Source: Henckelia pumila
Lineage: Eukaryota; Streptophyta; Magnoliopsida; Lamiales; Gesneriaceae
NCBI RefSeq assembly: GCF_033568475.1
Contig: NC_133121.1
Location: 130,046,375-130,110,374 of the forward strand
Reading direction: 5' to 3'
DNA length: 64,000 nt
A program made the translations under genes and the position numbers. The notes under the pieces were generated by a model, which was not told where the DNA came from, ran no database searches, and worked only from the letters and a program-made list of their open reading frames with translations. How positions within the stretch are numbered: position 1 is the first letter of the stretch; every line of letters starts with the position of its first letter. Positions 1 to 10,755 of this stretch are shown one piece after another.

Positions 1-598
1 GGTTTTGCCGGTGTGCGTGTATCGATGCTTTTGGTACGCGTACGGGAAACTTCATGTTCAAAAGCATGATTTAGTTACAAGAAGAAATCTGACGGTAGAT
101 CGTGAGCATAAGAGGTCGATTGACATGCACTGACGCAGAGCATAGCTGGTTAGCTAACACGTGCCATTTCTCCGGAGTTCTTTGCGGGAGGACATGTAGA
201 GAGAATTGGACGGGAGTATGCTTGTATCGATGCGTGTGTCGATTAGAAGCTTCATGCTCAAGGAACGAAGACTAGTACGATAATTTAAATAATGTATTGT
301 TGTAGTTGTAAATAGTGTTTTAGTTGTAATAAATCATCAGACTCGGTTGTATCATTCAAGTTATTGATTGTACATTTTGTATTTTCGGAATACTGTAATT
401 GTATTACATAGGGATTGTAATCAAGAAATTGTACATAACTTGAAGCAATGATACATGTTTTATTAATCTAGCAATTCGTGGATGATTGCGTGTTTTTGCT
501 AAGTTTAGCATTGATCCTAGTTGATTAGTGTTCAACTGTAGTGACTCATGGGATTTGAGTAGGGCCAACGGTGATTGTTGACTTGCGGTTAGTCTAGG
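1..598 (+). mobile_element. 5' remainder of the non-coding chromovirus derivative that hosts Tekay copy 1
   Basis: There is no credible ORF here. The stretch ends in CTAGG (594-598), and the same five bases follow the nested element at 10756-10760. Positions 1-598 and 10756-13828 were therefore contiguous before the Tekay insertion. The strand is taken from the LTR at 13829-15248, which belongs to the same element. The element's own 5' LTR must lie before the window. I see no recognisable gag or pol motif. Confidence 0.6.
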
Positions 599-3256
599 TA
601 AAACGACCCTAACTCTATAATAAATAAATATGCGGAAATTTTTTTTTTTTTTTTTACTACTAGATAAAACATGTACATATATGCCCATACATGTATGCAC
701 AGAATAAAATATTTCAAATAAATACAAGACTAAATAAATAAATAATTAAATACTTAAGAAAAATGCATTCTATGAATTAAATAAATATCTGAGTCAACCC
801 TATAATTTAAAAATATACTGCATAATTAAAATAAATAAAAAGTGTGCATGCACTAAAATATTTAATAAAATATTCCCATAAAACTCAACCACTAAAAATA
901 TAATAAAATGTTTCACATGACATCATGCACGGTGACTCAGAAGCTGTCACGGTCACGGGGCTACTGCAGCACAGCTCATAGATCCTCACCACCGGTAGGA
1001 GTAACCTGCTCCTCTACGTACTCACCTGCACCATATCAGTGTAGTGAGCCTAGAGGCCCAACATGCATACTAACAAGGGTTTAAAATAATTTAAATCAAT
1101 TTACTACTAATACATACGTATACATGAATGAGCATGCTAAAAAAATTACATAACATAACTTACTTAAATAAACATAAATACATAATACATAACATACATA
1201 CTCGAGTTGTTGAGCACTTATTTTCTTAACATCGAATGGTCCTATCCGTAAGTGTGACCCATACTTATAGTGCGACTGATCAGTCTAAGAAACCATCGTA
1301 CGAGGCTGGTGGCGAACCACCCATACATAAATGGCAGAAACTGCCCATCATAAATGGCAGAAAACTGCCCATAAATGGCCACACTACTTCAATTTCCACC
1401 TAAAATATTTTATTTGCTCAACCATAGAAATTAAATCATAGCATAAAAAAATTGATTTCGTGAATGCATGTACTTAAATAAATCGTGTGTCCTTCATATA
1501 TATTTAATTTAATTTTCTTACTAACATATAAATATTAAAATAACTTAAATGCATAAAAATAATTAAATATATAATCAGGACACATGCAATTTTCTCATGG
1601 ATGGTTCTGGACTGCTGGCCCTACACTCAAGCCCATTAACTTAAGACTTGGCCCATAAATCAACCAAAGCCCATTAAGACTAACTTAGGTCCAATAACGC
1701 TGTCCCTGGCCCAATGGGCCCAAAAGCCCATTTACAGGCCCAATAAATTTCATGGGCTCCCAAGCCCATAAAAATTTCTGGCCAACTTAAAAATTTAATA
1801 AAAATTATTAAAAGTCTAAAAATAATAAAATAACCCAAATTAAATTAAATGGTACTAATTAAATTTTTGGGAATTTAATTAGTCCATTTAATCCCTAATT
1901 AACTTAAAAACTTAAAAATAAAAATACCCGAGCCCAATTAAAATAACCCGGACCCGGACCCACTTAACTTAACCCATATTATTTTAGACCCGACCCGGAC
2001 CCAAGACCCGACCCGGACCCAATCAGAAACCCTAAACCCGATCACTACCTTACCTCTCTTCTCTCGGCCGCACGGCTGCGTGAGCAGCAGGCCTTCCCGG
2101 CCTGCTGCAGCCCAGCTCCGGCCACCGTGGCCGGAGCCCCGCCGGCAGGACCTCCCCAGGGTCCTGCCGGACCGAACCATACCCAGCCCCCGACCCCATG
2201 CACCCTGTAAAGACCAAGCCGAACCCCTTCTCCCACAACCCTAGCCTGCGCAGCCTCTTGAACCCTCTTCTGAAAACCTTTCGTCCTTGGTTTCTAGCCC
2301 CCAACCCAACCATGGCCGACTCATCTAGACCTCCTAGGGACCCCATAGGACCTAAGCCAGCAGCCGTCCAAGCCATGGGTAGCCAAAAGGCGTGAGCATG
2401 AACCATACATGTCAAAAACGGAAGCATGAGAGGAAGAAAAGTTGAAACTTGCTGTCAAAAAAATATAAACTCGGATGATACACACTCACACGCATACATA
2501 CACTGATATAGGTTTAAAAAAGTGGAAAGAAACATGCCTTTCACCGATTTGTGGAGTTTAGAAGCGTATACGACGGACTTCGGGACGACGGGACGACGAC
2601 GGGGTGCCTTGGCTTGCTTGGAACCTTCGAAGATGGCTATGGTGTTCTTGGAGCTTGGTTTCGTGAGGAAGAAGATGGAGATGGAGGTGACGGCTGATGC
2701 TAGGAAGAGGGAAACAATCGGCTAAGGTAGGGTTTGGGTAGGATAGGTTTAAATTTTTGGTTAATTAGAAAATAGGTTAATTAATAAAATAAAAAGATTT
2801 TCAAAATAATTAAAAAAAAACACAACTTAACCCTTAAAATCTGATAACCTAAATAAAAATCTCGAAATATTAATTTAGGGAAATTTTAAAAATATTAAAA
2901 AGTCAATATTTTGACTAATTTTGGATAAAAATGACCCCTAAAATTAAATAAAATTAAATACTTAAAATTTTGAGATAATAAAACTCAAAACAATAATTTA
3001 AGGCTCCAAAAAGGCTCATAAAATAATTTGGCTAGAAAATTGTCATCTCGTCCGTCCACGGTCCCGTCTACGCGATTAAATAATAAGAATACTAAAAATC
3101 ATAAAAATCACTAATTATGGGTTAAATGCTTAAAAATAAATTAAATCATGCATAAATAATTCACATAATTATTTAACCCATAAATCATAAATTTAAATAA
3201 TTAAATATCCTAATTATGCAGGCGGATTTATGTAATTAAAAATATCGGGTGTTACA
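599..3256 (-). repeat. 3' LTR of Tekay copy 1
   Basis: This 2658-bp LTR is nearly identical to 8098-10755. It is AT-rich with a GC-rich block (about 2060-2400) and a cluster of GCCCA/TGGGC motifs at about 1630-1765. It contains the conserved CAGGTGAGTACG on the minus strand near 1018-1030. Short ORFs inside it recur in both LTRs and match nothing I recognise, so they are not annotated as genes. Confidence 0.95.
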
Positions 3257-3270
3257 ATTCTCCCCCCCTT
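3257..3270 (-). other. polypurine tract of Tekay copy 1
   Basis: On the minus strand this reads AAGGGGGGGAGAAT directly before the TGTAACACCC start of the 3' LTR. It is the expected primer site for plus-strand DNA synthesis. The preceding TTTCGAGGACGAAAT-type sequence is shared with the other chromovirus-like elements in the window. Confidence 0.9.
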
Positions 3271-3301
3271 AAATTAAATTTCGTCCTCGAAATTAAAGTA
3301 C

Positions 3302-6300
3302 TTACCCGAACATCTCCGGGTAGCGAGTCCTCATATCCTCCTCGGACTCCCAAGTAGCTTCCTCCTCCGAGTGATTCAGCCACTGGACTCTGACCATCGG
3401 TATGACCCGCGTCCTAAGCCTCCTCTCCTCTCTAGCCAAGATCCGCACTGGTCTCTCCTCGTATACAAGATCTGGTGGCAACTGTAAGGGCTCGAAATCC
3501 AACACATGCGACGGGTTGGAGACATATCTCCGAAGCATGGATACATGGAAAACATTGTGCACTGCCGCTAGCCCTGGAGGTAGAGCTAAACGATAGGCCA
3601 ACGTGCCAACTCGCTCCAAGATCTCGAATGGCCCTATATATCTCGGATTAAGCTTGCCTCTCCGTCCAAAACGCGCTACTCCCTTCATAGGTGACACCTT
3701 CAAGAATACGTGATCACCTACTGCGAACTCCAAATCGCGTCGTCTGGCATCTGCATAACTCTTCTGCCGACTCTGCGCAGTCCTCATCCTATCTCGAATC
3801 TGCGTCACGATGTCAGCTGTCTGCTGCACAATCTCTGGACCCAACAAAATCCTCTCACCAACCTCATCCCAATGCACCGGAGATCTGCATCTTCTCCCAT
3901 AAAGTGCTGCATATGGAGCCATACCTATAGACGACTGAAAACTGTTGTTATAGGTAAACTCCACTAATGGCAGTCTAGTCTCCCAAGAGCCCCGAAAATC
4001 AATGACACAAGCTCTCAGAAGATCCTCGAGAACCTGGATCACTCTCTCAGACTGACCATCTGTCTGGGGATGAAATGCTGTACTGAACAGAAGCCTAGTC
4101 CCCATAGCCGTGTGCAGACTCTTCCAAAACGCAGATGTGAATCTCGGATCTCTGTCTGACACAATAGACACTGGTATGCCATGCAGTCTAACAATCTCCC
4201 TAATGTAAAGCTCTGCATACTGTGTCAAAGTATAGTTAGTCCTCACCGGCAAGAAATGAGCTGACTTGGTGAGTCTATCCACAATCACCCAAATCGCTGT
4301 GCAACCTCTGGCGCTCCTCGGCAAGCCAACCACAAAGTTCATCGTAATATTCTCCCACTTCCATTCCGGAATAGGAAGAGGTCTAAGAAGTCCTGCTGGA
4401 CGCTGATGCTCTGCTTTGACTTGCTGACAAGTCAAGCACTCTGACACCACTCTCCCGATGTCACTCTTCATCCCAGGCCACCAATACAATAACTGCAAAT
4501 CTCGGTACATCTTCGTACTTCCGGGGTGAATGGAGTACGGAGATGCATGAGCCTCTGCTAGAATCTCGGCTCTCAACTGATCAACGTTCGGTACCCACAT
4601 CCTCCCACGGTACTGAACGATGCCATCCTCCACTGTATACAAGAGATTACCTCTGGCCTCATCTCTCTGTCTCCATCGCTGTAGCTCCTCATCAGTAGAC
4701 TGTCCCTCTCTAATCCGATCTCGCAGAACTGGCTGCACTGTCAACACTGACAAGCTCGGTGCATGGCCGCTCGGATAGCACTCCAAACCAAATCTCTGAA
4801 TCTCGGTCTGTAGTGGTAACTGTACAGTCAAACATGATACCACTGACGACTTCCGACTCAAAGCATCTGCTACTACATTAGCCTTACCCGGATGGTAGCT
4901 AATGTCACAGTCATAGTCCTTAACAAGCTCAAGCCATCTGCGCTGCCTCATGTTCAACTCCTTCTGGGTGAAGAAGTACTTGAGGCTCTTGTGGTCTGTG
5001 AAAATCTTGCACTTCTCGCCGTAAAGATAGTGCCTCCAGATTTTCAACGCAAATACCACTGCTGCAAGCTCCAAATCATGCGTCGGATAGTTCTGCTCAT
5101 GAATCTTCAACTGTCGCGACGCATATGCGATAACTCTGCCACTCTGCATAAGTACCGCGCCCAAACCAAGCTTGGACGCGTCGGTGTACACCACTAACTC
5201 CTCATGTGGCACTGTCATAGCTAACACCGGTGCTGAAGTAAGTGCATCCTTCAGCTGATCAAAGCTCCTCTGACAATCTGGACTCCAACTATACTTCGCG
5301 TTCTTCTTGGTCAAGGAAGTCAAGGGTACTGCAATAGAGGAAAAACCCTTGATGAACTTCCTATAGTATCCTGCTAAACCCAAGAAGCTACGAATCTCCG
5401 AAGCATTCTTTGGAATCCCCCAATCCCTCACTGCCTGCACCTTGGACTGATCCACTGCAATCCCATCCCTAGAAATAATGTGGCCTAGAAACGCCACCTG
5501 CTCCAACCAAAACTCACACTTACTGAACTTTGCAAACAGTCGATGCTCCCTCAAAGTCTGCAAGGCTGTATGCAAATGCTGTGAATGCTCCTCAATGCTC
5601 CTCGAGTAGATCAATATGTCATCAATGAATACAATGACAAACTGATCTAGATACGGCTGGAAGACACGATGCATGAGATCCATAAAAACTGCTGGAGTAT
5701 TGGTCAACCCAAAGGGCATCACCAAGAACTCATAGTGCCCATATCGTGTCCTAAAGGCAGTCTTAGACACGTCTGAATCTCTGACTCTCAGCTGATGGTA
5801 ACCAGATCGCAGATCGATCTTGGAGAATACCGAAGCTCCCTGTAACTGATCGAATAAATCCTCTATCCTCGGTAGCGGATACTTATTCTTCACTGTGACT
5901 CTGTTGAGCTCTCGGTAGTCAATGCACAATCTCATGCTGCCGTCCTTCTTCTTCACAAACAACACTGGAGCTCCCCATGGAGAAAAGCTAGGACGAACAA
6001 AGCCCTTCTCCAACAGCTCCTGAATCTGCTCCTTCAACTCTCTCATCTCTGTAGGAGCAAGTCGATACGGTGCCTTAGAGATAGGCACAGTATCCGGCAA
6101 CAACTCAATACTGAACTCCACCTCCCTCACTGGTGGAACTCCTGAAACATCGTCAGGAAAAACATCTGGATAGTCACGTACCACCTCTATATCTGATAAA
6201 GATCTGCTAGAAACGTCTGTGGTAGTGACCACACTAGCAAGGAAACCCTGACATCCATTGCGCAACAGTTTCCTCGCACGAACAAGTGATATCATCTGAG

Positions 6301-6675
6301 GAATACTGCTAGACTGAGATGCAAAGAAAGTAAACATCTCACCTCCTGCTGGCTTCACTGACACTGTCCTACGTCGGAAATCAATCGAAGCTCCATTAAC
6401 TGATAGCCAGTCCATACCCAAAATCAAGTCAAACCCAGTCAATGGAAGAACCACTAGATCTGCTCGAATGGAGTGTCCCTGCAACTCCAATGCCAGATCC
6501 CTGATGACACTAGTGGTAGTGATAATCTGTCCGGATGGCATGGTAACATCGTAACCACTGTCTACAACCTCCGGTGAAATGCCTATCCGTCTGATAAAAT
6601 CTCGGGAGATAAACGAATGCGTGGCTCCTGAATCTAGCAACGCAAACGTGGAGTTGCCTCCAACTAGAATTCTCC
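3302..6675 (-). pseudogene. pol: Tekay copy 1 pol: protease-RT-RNase H-integrase-chromodomain; integrase catalytic Asp lost
   Basis: The frame is open from the splice-like junction at 6675 to the stop at 3302, with 1112 residues after the first Met at 6640. Counting from that Met: aspartic protease DSGATHS at 3-9; RT with FIDDIL near 340; RNase H with YTDASK near 486; a zinc-binding integrase N-terminus (HPGSTK...CLTCQ); an integrase core with SDRDPRFTS and [10 protein letters not shown]; and a C-terminal chromodomain ([14 protein letters not shown]) from about 1055. The family's core begins with MDF, whose Asp is the first D of the DDE triad. Here residue 768 (codon 4339-4337) is Asn, AAC instead of the GAC seen in the second copy. 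The long frame is otherwise intact. Expression would need removal of the 196-bp segment upstream. A copy with intact LTRs but dead integrase could still move by complementation in trans. Confidence 0.92.
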
Positions 6676-6871
6676 CTGCACGCAGAAGATTCCCAACAAT
6701 TCACACCACTATGCCCCCAAGGTTAAAACACTAAAATCCTTAATTCTAATCACAAAGAAACAAAATTCTTATTCTAGCATGCTGATAATTAAACTCATGT
6801 AACAGGCATTCAGATATAATTGCAATTAAACAAAAACAAAGAATTGAAAAAGTTCTAGGGGTTAGGTATAC
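6676..6871 (-). other. intron-like segment between gag and pol of Tekay copy 1
   Basis: On the minus strand this 196-bp AT-rich, T-rich segment starts GTATAC and ends CTGCGTGCAG. Left in, it stops Gag after a few codons (TAG at 6857-6855). Removed, it joins ATCACCG to GGAGAATTC and restores the reading ITG-RIL. That is the contiguous reading of the second Tekay copy (junction equivalent at 55469/55470), where the segment is absent to the base. Its length is not a multiple of three. A spliceable intron is the simplest reading, but no transcript evidence is available here. Confidence 0.75.
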
Positions 6872-7927
6872 CGGTGATCAAGGAGGTATCTGGGTCTGCC
6901 TCCTCAGCCTGCATCACATAAACTCGCCCACTGACATTCTGCCTCTTCGGGCAGTTGGCAATCTGATGCCCTGGCTCCTTGCAACGATAGCAGACTCCTG
7001 CTCCCATAAGACACTGCCCGGAATGCATCTTCTGGCACTTCGGACACACTGGATATCTCCCTGGAGTAGGGGCCCCGCCCTAGTCTGCTGCTGTGGCTTC
7101 CCCTGAGGCCTCTGCTGATTCGGGCCCTTAGATGGCCCTGTAGACTGTTTCTTCGCAGGTGGCTGCGAAGATGGTCGCTGATACCCTGTCTGCACAAACT
7201 GCCTCTTACCCTGCTGCTCTCTCTGTATCTCTCTCCGTCCCTCCTCGGAACGCAAGGCCCTGCTGACTGCAGACTCATATGTAAAGACGTCTGCCATCCG
7301 CACATCATGCCTGATCTCAGCCTTCAGGCCCTCCACAAACTGTCGCAGCTTCTCCTGCGGACTATCAGCAATCATGGGCACAAAATGACAGCCCCTCTCA
7401 AACTGGCTCACATACTCTACAACCGACCTGTCCCCCTGACGGAGACTCATGAACTCACGGATCATGCGACTGCGCACATCCTCGGTGAAGTACTTGGCGT
7501 AGAAGATACGCCTGAACTCAGCCCACGTCAGTGTAGGTAGATGGACTCCTCTGACTGCACCCTCCCACCAAAGGGCTGCATCGCCTCGCATCATGTACGT
7601 CGCACAGCTCACCCTGTCGGTGTCTGTGATCCCCATATAATCGAAGATGGACTCAAGAGAGCGAATCCATCCCTCAGCCACCAACGGATCGGTGGTCCCC
7701 ACAAACTCCTTAGGCCCCTTCTTCTGGAACCTCTCTGCGACGTCCTCCTCGTGGGACAGTCTGGGATGGGCAGCCTGCTGCTCCAGCAAGGCAGTAATAC
7801 CCGCCATCATCGTGGCACTGGCCTGCTCCAGTGCTGTCATGGGGTGCTGCTGAGGTGGCGGTGGAGGTGGAGGTGGAGGTCCCCCACGTCGGTTCACTGG
7901 TCTGGGAGGCATTCTGCACCACCACAT
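6855..7927 (-). pseudogene. gag: Tekay copy 1 gag with zinc knuckle; one-base frameshift
   Basis: The ORF starts at 7927, with an alternative family-like start MPPRP fifteen bases later. It encodes a retrotransposon Gag domain with the family signature AALWWEGA and AEFRRIFYAKYF. Near 7078-7083 a G-run is one base short compared with the second copy (TAGGGC versus AGGGGC on the coding strand). This throws the frame out before the zinc knuckle. The knuckle CYRCKEPGHQIANC, preceded by CPKC, lies in the next frame and runs to TAG at 6857-6855, just inside the intron-like segment. If unspliced RNA were translated without the frameshift, Gag would end there; if spliced, it would continue into protease. 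Confidence 0.88.
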
Positions 7928-8083
7928 ATTTATTTACATAAATCGCCTTGCATAACTAAGTGTTTAAAATTAAGGCTAACTTTAAATTCTAGAAATTAAA
8001 TCATACTATAAACATGAAAACTTACAGACCGGTAGCGTGGATTTCTGAGCTCGCAAAGCAGTAGTGACCCCTCCAAGGACCGT

Positions 8084-8095
8084 GCTCTGATACCA
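8084..8095 (-). other. primer binding site, initiator tRNA-Met, Tekay copy 1
   Basis: On the minus strand this reads TGGTATCAGAGC, the usual complement of the 3' end of plant initiator tRNA-Met. It lies two bases inside the 5' LTR, the same spacing as in the second copy at 54316-54327. Confidence 0.92.
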
Positions 8096-8097
8096 AC

Positions 8098-10755
8098 TGA
8101 AACGACCCTAACTCTATAATAAATAAATATGCGGAAATTTTTTTTTTTTTTTTTACTACTAGATAAAACATGTACATATATGCCCATACATGTATGCACA
8201 GAATAAAATATTTCAAATAAATACAAGACTAAATAAATAAATAATTAAATACTTAAGAAAAATGCATTCTATGAATTAAATAAATATCTGAGTCAACCCT
8301 ATAATTTAAAAATATACTGCATAATTAAAATAAATAAAAAGTGTGCATGCACTAAAATATTTAATAAAATATTCCCATAAAACTCAACCACTAAAAATAT
8401 AATAAAATGTTTCACATGACATCATGCACGGTGACTCAGAAGCTGTCACGGTCACGGGGCTACTGCAGCACAGCTCATAGATCCTCACCACCGGTAGGAG
8501 TAACCTGCTCCTCTACGTACTCACCTGCACCATATCAGTGTAGTGAGCCTAGAGGCCCAACATGCATACTAACAAGGGTTTAAAATAATTTAAATCAATT
8601 TACTACTAATACATACGTATACATGAATGAGCATGCTAAAAAAATTACATAACATAACTTACTTAAATAAACATAAATACATAATACATAACATACATAC
8701 TCGAGTTGTTGAGCACTTATTTTCTTAACATCGAATGGTCCTATCCGTAAGTGTGACCCATACTTATAGTGCGACTGATCAGTCTAAGAAACCATCGTAC
8801 GAGGCTGGTGGCGAACCACCCATACATAAATGGCAGAAACTGCCCATACATAAATGGCAGAAAACTGCCCATAAATGGCCACACTACTTCAATTTCCACC
8901 TAAAATATTTTATTTGCTCAACCATAGAAATTAAATCATAGCATAAAAAAATTGATTTCGTGAATGCATGTACTTAAATAAATCGTGTGTCCTTCATATA
9001 TATTTAATTTAATTTTCTTACTAACATATAAATATTAAAATAACTTAAATGCATAAAAATAATTAAATATATAATCAGGACACATGCAATTTTCTCATGG
9101 ATGGTTCTGGACTGCTGGCCCTACACTCAAGCCCATTAACTTAAGACTTGGCCCATAAATCAACCAAAGCCTATTAAGACTAACTTAGGTCCAATAACGC
9201 TGTCCCTGGCCCAATGGGCCCAAAAGCCCATTTGCAGGCCCAATAAATTTCATGGGCTCCCAAGCCCATAAAAATTTCTGGCCAACTTAAAAATTTAATA
9301 AAAATTATTAAAAGTCTAAAAATAATAAAATAACCCAAATTAAATTAAATGGTACTAATTAAATTTTTGGGAATTTAATTAGTCCATTTAATCCCTAATT
9401 AACTTAAAAACTTAAAAATAAAAATACCCGAGCCCAATTAAAATAACCCGGACCCGGACCCACTTAACTTAACCCATATTATTTTAGACCCGACCCGGAC
9501 CCAAGACCCGACCCGGACCCAATCAGAAACCCTAAACCCGATCACTACCTTACCTCTCTTCTCTCGGCGCCACGGCTGCGTGAGCAGCAGGCCTTCCCGG
9601 CCTGCTGCAGCCCAGCTCCGGCCACCGTGGCCGGAGCCCCGCCGGCAGGACCTCCCCAGGGTCCTGCCGGACCGAACCATACCCAGCCCCCGACCCCATG
9701 CACCCTGTAAAGACCAAGCCGAACCCCTTCTCCCACAACCCTAGCCTGCGCAGCCTCTTGAACCCTCTTCTGAAAACCTTTCGTCCTTGGTTTCTAGCCC
9801 CCAACCCAACCATGGCCGACTCATCTAGACCTCCTAGGGACCCCATAGGACCTAAGCCAGCAGCCGTCCAAGCCATGGGTAGCCAAAAGGCGTGAGCATG
9901 AACCATACATGTCAAAAACGGAAGCATGAGAGGAAGAAAAGTCGAAACTTGCTGTCAAAAAAATATAAACTCGGATGATACACACTCACACGCATACATA
10001 CACTGATATAGGTTTAAAAAAGTGGAAAGAAACATGCCTTTCACCGATTTGTGGAGTTTAGAAGCGTATACGACGGACTTCGGGACGACGGGACGACGAC
10101 GGGGTGCCTTGGCTTGCTTGGAACCTTCGAAGATGGCTATGGTGTTCTTGGAGCTTGGTTTCGTGAGGAAGAAGATGGAGATGGAGGTGACGGCTGATGC
10201 TAGGAAGAGGGAAACAATCGGCTAAGGTAGGGTTTGGGTAGGATAGGTTTAAATTTTTGGTTAATTAGAAAATAGGTTAATTAATAAAATAAAAAGATTT
10301 TCAAAATAATTAAAAAAAACACAACTTAACTCTTAAAATCTGATAACCTAAATAAAAATCTCGAAATATTAATTTAGGGAAATTTTAAAAATATTAAAAA
10401 GTCAATATTTTGACTAATTTTGGATAAAAATGACCCCTAAAATTAAATAAAATTAAATACTTAAAATTTTGAGATAATAAAACTCAAAACAATAATTTAA
10501 GGCTCCAAAAAGGCTCATAAAATAATTTGGCTAGAAAATTGTCATCTCGTCCGTCCACGGTCCCGTCTACGCGATTAAATAATAAGAATACTAAAAATCA
10601 TAAAAATCACTAATTATGGGTTAAATGCTTAAAAATAAATTAAATCATGCATAAATAATTCACATAATTATTTAACCCATAAATCATAAATTTAAATAAT
10701 TAAATATCCTAATTATGCAGGCGGATTTATGTAATTAAAAATATCGGGTGTTACA
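8098..10755 (-). repeat. 5' LTR of Tekay copy 1
   Basis: This 2658-bp LTR is followed by the TSD CTAGG at 10756-10760. It differs from the 3' LTR by a few substitutions and a short homopolymer length change. The GCCCA motif cluster lies at about 9130-9265 and the GC-rich block at about 9560-9900. Confidence 0.95.

Larger units (their letters stand above)
599..10755 (-). mobile_element. Tekay copy 1: full-length Ty3/gypsy chromovirus with 5-bp TSD
   Basis: Two 2658-bp direct repeats (599-3256 and 8098-10755) bracket gag-pol on the minus strand. The 5-bp target duplication CTAGG lies at 594-598 and 10756-10760. On the minus strand the LTR starts TGTAACACCC and ends GGGTCGTTTCA; in the left copy the last dinucleotide reads TA instead of CA. 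The PBS matches initiator tRNA-Met and a G-rich polypurine tract precedes the 3' LTR. Domain order is Gag, protease, RT, RNase H, integrase, chromodomain, which with the long LTRs fits the Tekay (Del) lineage. By eye the LTRs differ at roughly eight positions (for example near 1348, 1672, 1734, 2067, 2443, 2820), so the insertion is recent. Gag has a one-base deletion and integrase lacks a catalytic Asp, so this copy is not autonomous. Confidence 0.95.

Noticed and set aside
1938-2725. Several ORFs of 60-125 codons inside the Tekay LTR, repeated at 9438-10225
   Set aside because: They overlap on both strands of the GC-rich LTR block, occur identically in both LTRs, and show no domain. They are chance ORFs in high-GC sequence.
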